Shown here piece after piece: positions 46,583-55,131 of a stretch of 64,000 bases of DNA. A program made the position numbers and the translations under genes. Within the stretch, counting starts at the first letter, position 1. Each line of letters starts with the position of its first letter. The stretch covers positions 868,001 through 932,000 of the forward strand of contig NZ_JBNAFR010000001.1 of assembly GCF_049800775.1 (NCBI RefSeq), in the 5' to 3' direction. Under the pieces are notes generated by a model. The model did not search any database. It saw only the letters and a program-made list of their open reading frames with translations, and was not told the DNA's origin. The stretch is from Dinoroseobacter sp049800775. Lineage in GTDB: Bacteria; Pseudomonadota; Alphaproteobacteria; Rhodobacterales; Rhodobacteraceae.

Positions 46583-47236
46583 TTGAGAGTGATACGCGCA
46601 ATTGACGTTTTAGCAGTGGGCTTTCTGATCTTCGGCGCGGGAAACGCTCTGGCACAGCAGATTGTCAGCGATGACGACATGGCGACGCTCGACCTTTCAT
46701 CGATCGACAGGACTATCGATCAGATCGCCTTGCAGGTAGAGCTCCTGAAAGGGGCCGGGTCCGGAGCGGCCTCGGCGCTTGGTCCCGCGCCGACGGAGCC
46801 GGAAACGACCGAGACCGTGGTGTATCGGACGGACCGCGCGCGCTCCAACGCGCTGTGCTTCCGGGATTCCGATACCGGGCATGATACGCTCGGGGCGCTC
46901 GATGGGTATTTCGAAACCGTCGAGGCCCTGATCGGCACCGTCGACACGACCGTGGTTGCCTTTGACGGGCTCAAGGGCATTCACCAGCAGGGATCATGCC
47001 CAAAATTCATGCGCGATATGCTGACGACCCTGGACCGGCAGCTTGCCTCGGTGTCACGGCGGGATCTGAGCGATCTCGTGTTTCATCTTGAGACCTGCTG
47101 GCCCGATGAGGGCGCAACCGAAGCAGATGGGAGCGTGTTGGACATGGATGCCCGCTATGCCCGGGCCCGCACGAGCCTGAATTCCTATCGGCGCAGTCAG
47201 CGCGGTTTCCGGGAGGCTGCGGCATGGTGCGAGTGA
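46583..47236 (+). CDS. Exported protein of unknown family
   Basis: Up to 217 residues, first gene of the plus-strand arm. Start codons are TTG at 46583 or GTG at 46589; no good ATG exists. Signal peptide ends at about residue 24 (GNALAQ). The mature part is helical with cysteines in NALCFRDSDTG, QGSCPKFMRD, LETCWPDEG and AAAWCE. No family recognised. It overlaps the next gene by 13 bases, indicating coupled translation. Confidence 0.68.
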   Translation: MRVIRAIDVLAVGFLIFGAGNALAQQIVSDDDMATLDLSSIDRTIDQIALQVELLKGAGSGAASALGPAPTEPETTETVVYRTDRARSNALCFRDSDTGHDTLGALDGYFETVEALIGTVDTTVVAFDGLKGIHQQGSCPKFMRDMLTTLDRQLASVSRRDLSDLVFHLETCWPDEGATEADGSVLDMDARYARARTSLNSYRRSQRGFREAAAWCE

Positions 47237-48318
47237 CCCTGGCCGCCCTCGCGATGCTCGCCGCACCGCTCGCCCCGGCGGCCGCACAACAGAGCGAGGC
47301 CCTGCGCGAGGTCCGCACCCTCGTGAACGAGGCGAACCGCCAAGTGCTCGAGATGCAGATCGCCATCGAAGAGATCGAAGCCAATCTCTCGCGATGGGAG
47401 GCCGGCATGCGCCGCGCCAGCGCCACAGGCAGCATCCGCCCGGTCTTGTCGACAAGCGCGTCGGATGATCTGAGCGATCTGGCCGAACAGATTGCCGACC
47501 ACCCCAGTGTCGCGATTGCCGATGGCACCTGCCGCGACGATCTGCGCGCCATGGGGCGGCAGGACCTGCTGGACAGTTCGCTGGCCCGCCTGCCCGCGCT
47601 GAGCGAATGCGCCGCGCGGATCGCGCCCCGCGTCCGGATCGATCTGCCCTATGAATGCGCCAGCCTGTTCTGGCAGGTGTCCGCGACGGGGGACCTGAAC
47701 CTGACGGGGCATGTGCAGGATCCCGGCGATCTCGCCGAGTTGCAGACGCGCTTCGGCCCTGCCCTGACCGAGAATGTCGTCGCCCGCCCCTTCCCGGTCT
47801 GCTCGGCGCTCGAAGCGCTGGAACTGCCGCTGACCTCGGACAAGAAACCGGCGATCCGCATGTTGAGCGGAAAGTCTCGCATCCCCTACAATGACAGTCT
47901 CGCCTTCGAGGTGGTGACCCCGGATTTCTATGCCTTCGTCTACCTCGCCTATCTGCAGGCGGACGGGACGGTGGTGAACCTGCTGCCGCGGCGAAGCTTC
48001 ATCCGCAAGCAACACCCGCCCCGCACGGTCCTGCGCTTTGGCGATGGCCAGGAGGGGCGTCAGACCTATACCGCCACGGCCCCGGCCGGGACCGAAGCGA
48101 TCATCGGCATCGCCTCGCGCAGCCCCATCGACGCGCTCGAGGATCTCGAGCAGGGGGCCTCCGGCCAATACCCCGCCCGGGATGCCAGCGGACGCATCCT
48201 GGATCAGTCCGTGTTTCTCGACCTTTTGAACTCAAGTCTGGATGACGAGTTCGAACAGGGCAGCGGGCGACGCGAAATTTCCGCAGAAGTGCTTCATTTG
48301 ACCGTTATTCCCGGTTGA
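47224..48318 (+). CDS. Exported DUF4384-domain protein
   Basis: A 364-residue protein: signal peptide (residues 1-21, ending PAAAQ), a helical, possibly coiled-coil segment (LREVRTLVNEANRQVLEMQI), a middle with cysteines, and at about residues 215-310 a DUF4384-like beta domain (LAFEVVTPDFYAFVYLAYLQ, ADGTVVNLLPRRSF). DUF4384 domains often occur beside or inside caspase and OmpA proteins, which matches this neighbourhood. Function is unknown; a surface or wall interaction domain is plausible. Confidence 0.72.
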   Translation: MVRVTLAALAMLAAPLAPAAAQQSEALREVRTLVNEANRQVLEMQIAIEEIEANLSRWEAGMRRASATGSIRPVLSTSASDDLSDLAEQIADHPSVAIADGTCRDDLRAMGRQDLLDSSLARLPALSECAARIAPRVRIDLPYECASLFWQVSATGDLNLTGHVQDPGDLAELQTRFGPALTENVVARPFPVCSALEALELPLTSDKKPAIRMLSGKSRIPYNDSLAFEVVTPDFYAFVYLAYLQADGTVVNLLPRRSFIRKQHPPRTVLRFGDGQEGRQTYTATAPAGTEAIIGIASRSPIDALEDLEQGASGQYPARDASGRILDQSVFLDLLNSSLDDEFEQGSGRREISAEVLHLTVIPG

Positions 48319-48345
48319 CCCAGCCCACCCATGAGGAGGCCCTTG

Positions 48346-48894
48346 ATGACGACACTATCCAGACTGCTCGCGATGACACTGTGCATTTTTCTGGCGATGC
48401 CTGCCGCCGCTCAGGGGTTCAAGGACAGCCAGGCGATCCTGCAACAGCTGATGCCGCAGAATACCGGGCCGATGGTGCGCTCGATGAATTCAGTGGCCAA
48501 GCGCGGGATCAACATTCAGGGCCCGCTGCCGCCTATGGTGGACTTGCCCAAGGTGGACCTCACCGTGAATTTCGAGCTGGGTTCGGCGCTTTTGACCAAT
48601 GACGGGATGCTCGCCCTGCGCTCGCTGGCCAAGGCCCTGCACCATCCCAGTGTCCAGAACATGACCTTTCAGGTGGCCGGTCATACGGATGGGCGCGGGG
48701 ATGCGCTGATGAATCAGCGCCTCTCGGAGCGGCGCGCCCAGGCAGTGGTGGAATTCCTGACGGTGCATTTCGAGATCCCGCCGGGAACGCTCATTCCCAT
48801 CGGCTATGGGTTCTCCCGCCCTATGGATCCGACGAACCTGCTCAATCCGCTGAACCGGCGGGTCGAGATCATCAATCTGCAACCCTTGTCCTGA
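48346..48894 (+). CDS. OmpA-family peptidoglycan-binding protein
   Basis: A 182-residue exported protein: signal peptide (residues 1-23, AMPAAAQ), a linker, and an OmpA C-terminal domain from about residue 68. Seen: VDLTVNFELGSALLTNDGML, AGHTDGRGDALMNQRLSERR and RRVEIIN. The aspartate in HTDGRGD and the arginine in LSERRA that grip diaminopimelate in OmpA domains are kept, so wall binding is likely. The ATG at 48346 follows GAGGAGGCCCTTG; the frame is open five codons more. It would anchor the locus products at the cell wall. Confidence 0.87.
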   Translation: MTTLSRLLAMTLCIFLAMPAAAQGFKDSQAILQQLMPQNTGPMVRSMNSVAKRGINIQGPLPPMVDLPKVDLTVNFELGSALLTNDGMLALRSLAKALHHPSVQNMTFQVAGHTDGRGDALMNQRLSERRAQAVVEFLTVHFEIPPGTLIPIGYGFSRPMDPTNLLNPLNRRVEIINLQPLS

Positions 48895-48919
48895 CGGGCA
48901 CACAAAAGGAGACGTTCGA

Positions 48920-50425
48920 ATGCTGAGAACCCTGAAATCCATCTTTGTGTGCATGGCCCTCGTTGTCACCGCCCACACGGCCAGCGCCTCGGTCGAGCGC
49001 AAGGTCGCCCTCGTGATCGGCAATGGCGCCTATATGCATGCCAGCCCCCTGACCAACCCGGTGAATGACGCCCAGGCCATGTCAAACAAGCTCGAAGCGC
49101 TCGGCTTTGAGACCTATACCGGCTTTGATCTGGACAAGTTCGGAATGGAACGGCTGCTGCGCGACTTCTCGCGCGCCTCCCGTGCCAGTGATGTGAACGT
49201 GTTCTTCTATGCCGGACATGGGATGTCGGTGAACGGCGTGAACTATCTGGTGCCGGTGGATGCGGCGTTTCAGGATGAAACCGCGCTCGACTTCGAAGCC
49301 GTCGCGGTGGACTTCATCACCCGGCAGATGTCCCTGTCGGATGCGGTGAACCTCGTCTTCCTCGATGCCTGCCGGGACAATCCGCTGGCCAATACTCTGT
49401 CGCGTTCGATCGGCGGCGGCACCCGGTCGGCGGCGGTGGCCAATGGCCTGGCCGAGATGAAAGTGTCGAACACCGGCAAGGGCATGGCGATTGCCTTCGC
49501 CACCAGCCCGGGCGAGGTGGCGCTGGACGGCGAGGGCGTGAATTCGCCCTTCACCACCGCGCTTCTGAAGCATCTGGACGCCGAGAACACCGATATCGCC
49601 GAGGTGTTCACGCGGGTCACCGGGGATGTCTACAACTCCACCGACCAGCAACAGCGTCCTTGGCTGAACGTGTCCCTCACCGGGCCGGTCATGCTGAACC
49701 CTGTTGTGCGTCTGCAGCAGCCCGCTCCGACCGACCAGCTCGCCATGGCAACACCTGCGCCGCAAGCCGCAGCCCCGGCGACGGGTCCCGGAACCCAGCG
49801 CCTGGAAGAGCAGAAACTGCTCTTTGATCTCGCCCGGGAAACCGGCGATGTGGATGACTACCGCGCCTATCTCGAGAGCTTTCCGCAAGGGCTCTATGCG
49901 AACAATGCGCGCCGGACGATCCGCAAGCTCGAGGGCGGCGCGGTGCAGAACACCCGGACACAGGCCGTGGCAGCCGTCGTAGCGCCGCCGGCCAATTCCC
50001 GCAGCGCCCAGATCAACGAGGTCGGGCCGCTCGTGCTGCCGGTTTCCGCGACCTTGCGGAGCCTGCCATCCAGCCAGGCGACCGAGTCCATGCTGGAACT
50101 GGACCGGACCCGTCGGGGCAACATCCAGTCGCGCCTCAACGCAGCGGGCCACAATGTCGGCGGGGTCGACGGGCAATGGGGTCGCAAAACCCGTGCCGGG
50201 ATTTCCAACTGGCAGCTGGCCAACGGACTGCCGCCCTCTGGCTATCTGAACGTGCCGCAATACCAGCTGCTCGTGTCGCAGACCGAGGGCCGTTACACGC
50301 CCTATACCGCCCCTGTCCGGAGCTCGAACTCCGGTGGCGGTGGCTCCAAGAGCAAGTCGAGCGGGGCCGGTGAGATCGGGGCCGCTCTGCTCGGTGTGGC
50401 GATCGGGACGATCCTCGCCAAGTAA
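48920..50425 (+). CDS. Exported caspase-fold peptidase with peptidoglycan-binding-like domain
   Basis: A 501-residue protein: signal peptide (residues 1-24, TASAS), then a canonical C14 caspase domain (about 27-245) with H100 in FFYAGHGMSVNG and C151 in LDACRDNPLAN. A Pro/Ala-rich linker (about 255-285) and a helical segment (EEQKLLFDLARETGDVDDYR) follow, then a PG_binding_1-like domain at about 390-440 (NIQSRLNAAGHNVGGVDGQW, then GRKTRAGISNWQ), and a Gly/Ser-rich end with a short hydrophobic tail (GAALLGVAIGTILA). Unlike the other caspase here, its active-site motifs are standard. Probably tethered to the wall in the periplasm. AAAGGAGACG precedes the ATG. Confidence 0.87.
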   Translation: MLRTLKSIFVCMALVVTAHTASASVERKVALVIGNGAYMHASPLTNPVNDAQAMSNKLEALGFETYTGFDLDKFGMERLLRDFSRASRASDVNVFFYAGHGMSVNGVNYLVPVDAAFQDETALDFEAVAVDFITRQMSLSDAVNLVFLDACRDNPLANTLSRSIGGGTRSAAVANGLAEMKVSNTGKGMAIAFATSPGEVALDGEGVNSPFTTALLKHLDAENTDIAEVFTRVTGDVYNSTDQQQRPWLNVSLTGPVMLNPVVRLQQPAPTDQLAMATPAPQAAAPATGPGTQRLEEQKLLFDLARETGDVDDYRAYLESFPQGLYANNARRTIRKLEGGAVQNTRTQAVAAVVAPPANSRSAQINEVGPLVLPVSATLRSLPSSQATESMLELDRTRRGNIQSRLNAAGHNVGGVDGQWGRKTRAGISNWQLANGLPPSGYLNVPQYQLLVSQTEGRYTPYTAPVRSSNSGGGGSKSKSSGAGEIGAALLGVAIGTILAK

Positions 50426-50430
50426 CAATT

Positions 50431-50461
50431 GGATGGGGGCAGGCCGTGCCCGCCCCCATCC
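50431..50461 (+). terminator. Hairpin terminator after the caspase operon
   Basis: GGATGGGGGC and GCCCCCATCC flank an 11-base loop directly behind the caspase stop codon. Ten perfect pairs; the T run is missing, as often in such GC-rich genomes. Confidence 0.6.
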
Positions 50462-50465
50462 GGTG

Positions 50466-50491
50466 GCGTGGTTCCGAAACCGGAACCACGC
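50466..50491. terminator. Second strong hairpin behind the caspase operon
   Basis: GCGTGGTTCCG, AAAC, CGGAACCACGC: a perfect 11-bp stem five bases after the first hairpin. Either a tandem terminator or an element of the next operon's leader. No gene was found in 50492-50871. Confidence 0.45.
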
Positions 50492-50768
50492 GGACCCGCC
50501 AGGCTGATGCCGAAGGCTTGAAATCCGCCAGCCAGCGCCGGGCGCGTCGCATCTCTCATGCTCTGATCCGCTGTCCTTGCTGGCGCCAGGATCCTCAGTA
50601 AGGATCCTTGTCGGGCACGACCCGTCTGCAGAGGCCCGCATCCACCCTGTTCCTGCCCATACGTGACCCGCCGCCCGCGCAAGGCACGCCGTGCCCATTC
50701 CGCGCGATCCTTTGCCCCGTCCCGTGGCCCACAGCCAATGCCACCAGATCCGGCGCCGCAATACCCTT

Positions 50769-50789
50769 CGTTCATCTGCCGTTCATCTG
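50769..50789. promoter_or_regulatory. Tandem CGTTCATCTG repeats, candidate response-regulator site
   Basis: CGTTCATCTG at 50769-50778 and 50780-50789, with an 11-base period. Two direct repeats spaced by 11 bases is how OmpR/PhoB-type regulators bind, and such a regulator is encoded in the same operon (53701). Located about 80 bases upstream of the EF-hand gene. Confidence 0.5.
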
Positions 50790-50871
50790 GGCGCATGGGC
50801 AGATGTCATGGCGCTATGGGATGGACAGAGGTTTGAGGCGATGCGATTCCCAAGAGGACAGAGTAGTCAGC

Positions 50872-52017
50872 ATGTCAAAACCGAGTGGTGGACCGCGCAG
50901 AACGGCTGGACTGACGCGCTGCCTCGCCGTTCTGGTGACCTCGACACTCCTGACCGGCATCGGCGCGGACAGCAGTTGGGCCCAGACCGCAAGCTTCAGA
51001 TCCGTGGACACCAATGGGGACCGGGTACTGGATTTCGACGAGCTGGTTGCCGCCTTCGGTGAGCGCGGGGCGCGCAGCCTGCTGTCCTCCATGGACCGAA
51101 ACCGAAACGGGCAGATCACGTTTCCGGAGTTGCGGGGGCTGGATCGGGACAGCGCCAGCCTGCGCGACCGGGCGGTGGCCCGACGGGGACGGACTGCCGG
51201 GCTTCAGGCCCTGCTACAGGGCGGGCTCGCCCTGTCAGGCCTCGCGATGTTCTGGGCCGCAGGCCAGATGGGTACGGCGCCGGCAACCCTCGCCGCGAGC
51301 CTGTCGGTTATGGCACTTGTGGCCGCCCCGCTTCAGGATCTCGGCAGCGCCTGGGACCACGCATGTGCCTGGCGGGTCGCCCGTGAAAAGGCGCTGCGAC
51401 TGCTCGGTGAGCCCGTGCTCGCCCCGCGCGGCGGACAGGCCGACGCGCCGGTTGCCGTGGATCTGCAAGGCATGTGGCAGGGAGCGCCGCTTGCCGTCTC
51501 GGTTCAACCGGGGGATCTCGCGACGCTGCGCGGACCACGAGCGGATCTCTTGGCGCGCCATGTCTCCGGCCTCGACGCTTGCGCGGACCTGCAGGTCTCG
51601 ATCGCGACCACAGGCGGAGCGGCGCATATCGCGCATATCGGCGACGCGCATATCGGCCTTCAGGGATCGCTCAGGCGCTCGGCCACGCTGATGAGCCGGA
51701 AGCGCCCCGATGACACGCGGATCGCACAGGTTCTGACAGCCTTTGGGCTGGAAGCGCTGCTGGACGGGCCTAGGGGGCTCGACCAGCGGGTTGCCGAGAA
51801 TGGCAAGGGCCTGACACGGGCACACACCCTGCGGCTGGATCTGGCGCGCGCGGTGCTTGGCAAGGCCGAGCTTGTGGTGATCGCCTCTTCGCGGTGGTCG
51901 GCGGATCCGGATCGTGCCACCCTGCTGCAGGTTTTGCGGCACCAGACGGACGCGACGCTCCTCATCGCTGAAACGCCCCACGACACCCAAGCCGCTCAAC
52001 CTGCCGAGGCCCCCTGA
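50872..52017 (+). CDS. EF-hand protein fused to a truncated, degenerate ABC-exporter half
   Basis: A 381-residue mosaic. Residues 1-38 resemble a signal peptide (LAVLVTSTLLTGIGA, ending SSWAQ). Two calcium-binding EF-hand loops follow: DTNGDRVLDFDE (46-57) and DRNRNGQITFPE (75-86). Residues about 109-175 resemble the last two helices and coupling region of an ABC exporter, and 190-370 a nucleotide-binding domain. In it the Walker A lysine motif is replaced by RGPRADLL, the signature by LTRAHTLRLDLARAV and the Walker B aspartate by VVIASS. It can hardly hydrolyse ATP. Start codon uncertain (50821 is also in frame). Its stop is one base before the kinase ATG. Confidence 0.65.
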   Translation: MSKPSGGPRRTAGLTRCLAVLVTSTLLTGIGADSSWAQTASFRSVDTNGDRVLDFDELVAAFGERGARSLLSSMDRNRNGQITFPELRGLDRDSASLRDRAVARRGRTAGLQALLQGGLALSGLAMFWAAGQMGTAPATLAASLSVMALVAAPLQDLGSAWDHACAWRVAREKALRLLGEPVLAPRGGQADAPVAVDLQGMWQGAPLAVSVQPGDLATLRGPRADLLARHVSGLDACADLQVSIATTGGAAHIAHIGDAHIGLQGSLRRSATLMSRKRPDDTRIAQVLTAFGLEALLDGPRGLDQRVAENGKGLTRAHTLRLDLARAVLGKAELVVIASSRWSADPDRATLLQVLRHQTDATLLIAETPHDTQAAQPAEAP

Positions 52018-52018
52018 T

Positions 52019-53620
52019 ATGCGTTCTTCCACCCTGTTCGGCATCTACGCCATCGTGATCATCGGCCTTCTGGGCGGGCTTGCCGGGCTGACGCTCTACA
52101 GTCTCGAGAAATCCCGCTGGTGGGACGAACGTACCCAGCTGGCCCAGGAATCCTATGGCCACCACCTGCGGCTCGAGGCCAATCTCTATCGGCTGTTCAA
52201 ACAGCATGGCGACGCCCTGCTGATTGGCGACCGGGATGACGGCGTCCGCGAGCGCGAACTGCGCAGCAAGATCGACCAGAACCTGATCGACATCCGAAAC
52301 GTGATCGCGCGCGAGATCCAGCTGGTGGGCGAGGAGGAGATCGAGGAGCTCGAACTGCTCGACGCCATCGAGGATGACATCCGCGCGGTGAATGCGGCGA
52401 TCTCGAGCCTCACACGCTCCGGGGATCCGATTGAAACCTTCGTTCAGATCGAACGCCTCGCGGCGCTTCTGGATGGGGATATCGACGATCAGCTGGACAA
52501 GAAGATCAACGCAGCCCTCGAAGAGGAGCTGGAAGAAACCGAAGAGGTTCTGATGGAGGCCGCCGCCTTCCGCGCCTGGAACAAGCGGCTGGTTTACGCG
52601 ATCGTTCTGGTCGGGATCGCGACACTGGTCGTGGCCCTGATCTCGTTTGACGCGCAGATCCGCAAGCCGATCATCCGGCTCAAGGATGGAATCAACCGGC
52701 TGCGCGATGCCGAATACGCGAAGGCGGTCTATCTCGGCGGCAGCCGCGAGTTCCGGGATCTTGGCGGGGTTCTGAACCAGATGGGCGAAAAGCTCGCCGA
52801 GCGGGAGGCCAGCCGGGAAGAGCAGAAGCGCCGGCTGGAAGAGATGGTCGCAATCCGCACTGCGGAACTGAAGAGCCTCGTGGACAAACTCGAGATCGGG
52901 GAGGAAAACCGCAAGCGCCTGATGGCGGATATCAGTCATGAGCTCAGAACGCCGCTGGCCATCATTCTCGGGGTAGCGGACGTGACGTTGCGGACGGCGG
53001 GCAAGCTGAGTGAGGAGGTCTCGGATTCCCTCGCGCGCATCCGCGAGTCCGCCAAGCACACGAACCAGATCGTTGACGATATGCTTACCGTGGCCCGGTA
53101 TGAAGCAGGACAGTTGCGGCTGGACCGGATGGAAACCGACTTGCGCAAAATCATGCATGATGCGGTTTCGATGTTCCCCAAAGCCGTACAGATCAAGATC
53201 CCCGATGCCCCGGTGATGGCCCGGGTCGATGAAGTGCGTCTGCGCCAGTCGATCCTTGCGCTCTTGCAGAATGCGCGCCGGTATGGCGGCCCGACGGTTT
53301 CGGTCGAGCTGCTGGATGGAGAGACGGGACATATCATTGCCGTCGAGGATGATGGGCCCGGCCTCAACGCGGCCGAGAAATCGCAGGCCTTTGACCGGTT
53401 CTAACAGGGCTCCAACGTCTCGGGTCTTGGGACCGCAGGCAGCGGTCTGGGCCTGCCCGTCGTGAAATCCATCGTCGAGGCCCATGGCGGGACCGTCGAG
53501 TTGCAGGATCGGATGGGCGGCGGGCTGCGCGTGATCGTGGACCTGCCCAAGGAGGCTCCGATGCGCACCGTCGCTCCCGTGGTTCCGCGGAAATCCACCG
53601 GTTCAAACCTCCCGGAGTGA
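52019..53620 (+). pseudogene. Sensor histidine kinase interrupted by an ochre codon
   Basis: A membrane kinase: helix at about residues 7-27, a periplasmic, highly acidic helical sensor region to about 190, second helix 192-210, a HAMP linker, HisKA with the phospho-histidine in ADISHELRTPLAII (about residue 306), and HATPase with the N box LLQNARRYGG and G1 box VEDDGPGLN. The frame is closed by TAA at 53402-53404 after QAFDRF and goes on in the same frame as QGSNVSGLG, GSGLGLPVVKSIVEAHGG and a proline-rich end to the TGA at 53620. Kinases normally have a tyrosine here (DRFYQG), so one base change explains it. As read, the protein would lack the G2 box and be inactive. Sequencing error is possible. 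Confidence 0.85.
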
Positions 53621-53700
53621 CACAGAATGCTCAGACGCCCTATCCTTTCGCCCCGACCCGGCCATGTCCGGCCCTCAGCAAGCCCGTCGCGGAGCCAGGC

Positions 53701-54372
53701 ATGAACATTCTGCTTGTCGAAGACGAAACCCGCGTGGCCGATTTCATTCGGCGCGTTCTGGCCGCGGAAGGGTGGTCCGTGGACCATGCACCGGATGGGG
53801 AAGAGGCGTCCGAGCATGCCGCCACCAGCAGCTATGATGTCATCCTGCTGGATCTCATGCTGCCCGGCATTCAGGGCCAGGATGTGTGTCGCAAGCTGCG
53901 GGCCCGGAAATCCAAGACCCCGGTCCTGATGCTCACGGCTCTGAACAGCCCGAAAGAAAAGGTCGAGGGCCTGACCATCGGGGCCGATGACTACCTCGCC
54001 AAGCCCTTCGATTTCGATGAACTTGTCGCCCGCGTCGAAGCACTGCATCGCCGGGCCAATGGCTATGCGACGGATGTCAACGAGACCCTGATCTCCAACG
54101 GCGCGATCAGTTTTGACAGGACATCCCTGCAAGTCGCCGTCGAGGGCGTCGAAATCAGCCTGTCCAAGAAAGAGCGCGACCTGCTCTTGCTGTTTCTGAC
54201 AAATGCCGGACGGGTCCTGTCCCGGGAACGGATCCTGAACGCGGTCTGGGGGCTCAACGCGGACCCATTGACCAATGTGGTCGATGTTTACGTGGGACGG
54301 CTGCGCCGCAAGATGGGCCCCGAGGGCAAGCGCATCGTGACCCTGCGCCATGTGGGTTACAGAATGACCTGA
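53701..54372 (+). CDS. OmpR-family response regulator
   Basis: A 223-residue regulator: receiver domain (residues 1-115) with the acidic pair in LLVEDETR, phospho-aspartate in VILLDLMLPG, threonine in LMLTALN and lysine in DYLAKPFDF, and a C-terminal OmpR/PhoB winged helix (about 125-222; VLSRERILNAVWG, TNVVDVYVGRLRRKMG, RHVGYRM). It pairs with the kinase gene 80 bases upstream. The gene is intact although the kinase gene is not. The 11-base tandem repeats at 50769 are its candidate target. The ATG at 53701 begins the receiver domain. Confidence 0.92.
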   Translation: MNILLVEDETRVADFIRRVLAAEGWSVDHAPDGEEASEHAATSSYDVILLDLMLPGIQGQDVCRKLRARKSKTPVLMLTALNSPKEKVEGLTIGADDYLAKPFDFDELVARVEALHRRANGYATDVNETLISNGAISFDRTSLQVAVEGVEISLSKKERDLLLLFLTNAGRVLSRERILNAVWGLNADPLTNVVDVYVGRLRRKMGPEGKRIVTLRHVGYRMT

Positions 54373-54439
54373 CACACCCGCGACGATCCCTCTCGGGTCG
54401 CGGCGACCGCACCGTGGAGGGATATCGCCCGAGACACCC

Positions 54440-55130
54440 CTATGTCGCCACACCCGGCTCGAAAAAGCGCGTCCAGCGGATCAGCAGGCGGGAGTCCCGT
54501 TCGGCGGCCCGAAGCAGAGGATCGTCCTGCGCATCAATGGCGCGAAGCTCGAGTCCCAGCAGCTTCTGTTCGAAAAGCCCGCGTTGATACCCGAGCCTGT
54601 ACCGTGCGCCGCCACCATTCACGTCGAGTATCGCCACGGCCCAAAGCTCGGTATCGTCGATATCGTCCCAGGTGATCCGGGTGCCAAGGAAGACGTCATC
54701 GTAGAAAGGGGTGACCGGGCTGCGGGCCTGGTCGCGATCGTCATAGATAATATTCGGCGATCGGTCCGAGATCCCGACCGGACCTGCCCAGATCGCAGAA
54801 CATGTAGTCCAGCCGTCGCCGAAATAACGCAAGTAAGCACGACGGAGATCCCCGTAAGAGCGATCGCTATCCCAGCTGTCGTAACGCAGATAGGGCTCGA
54901 TCACCGCCTGCCAGTTGCGATCGCCACGGCGCCAGGTCACATCCCCCGTAGCGATTAGGGCACCGACAGCCCCGTCCCGCTGACCGGGAAACTGCGGGTT
55001 TTCAGGAAAGCCGGAGAACTCCAGGGCAACCTCCGGCGACACCCTAAGGTCCTGCGCCATGGCAACCCCGGCGAGCATGAGGACGCCGCTAAACGCGCCT
55101 CCCGGCAAGTGATCTCGGCCCCGATTGCAT
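54440..55130 (-). pseudogene. Outer-membrane beta-barrel gene, decayed (associated with RND/LolA-like genes)
   Basis: The end reads FYDDVFLGTRITWDDIDDTE and LLIRWTRFF, as in the large barrel proteins encoded next to MMPL/RND transporters. The start reads EVALEFSGFPENPQF and EPYLRYDSWDSDRSYGDLRR. The two halves meet near GDGWTTCSAIWAG and the protein is only about 210 residues, so a large central part is missing (inferred from memory of the family). The probable original ATG at 55130, one base after the LolA-like stop, is out of frame with the signal sequence FSGVLMLAGVAMAQ, meaning a frameshift near residue 12. Not functional as read. Confidence 0.6.
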
Positions 55131-55131
55131 G

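Noticed and set aside
41079..50425. Reading the caspase locus as a known anti-phage system such as a type III-E CRISPR caspase or a gasdermin operon
   Set aside because: The caspases are exported and no CRISPR, Cas, gasdermin-like or nucleotide-cyclase gene is present. A defence role is left only as one possibility.
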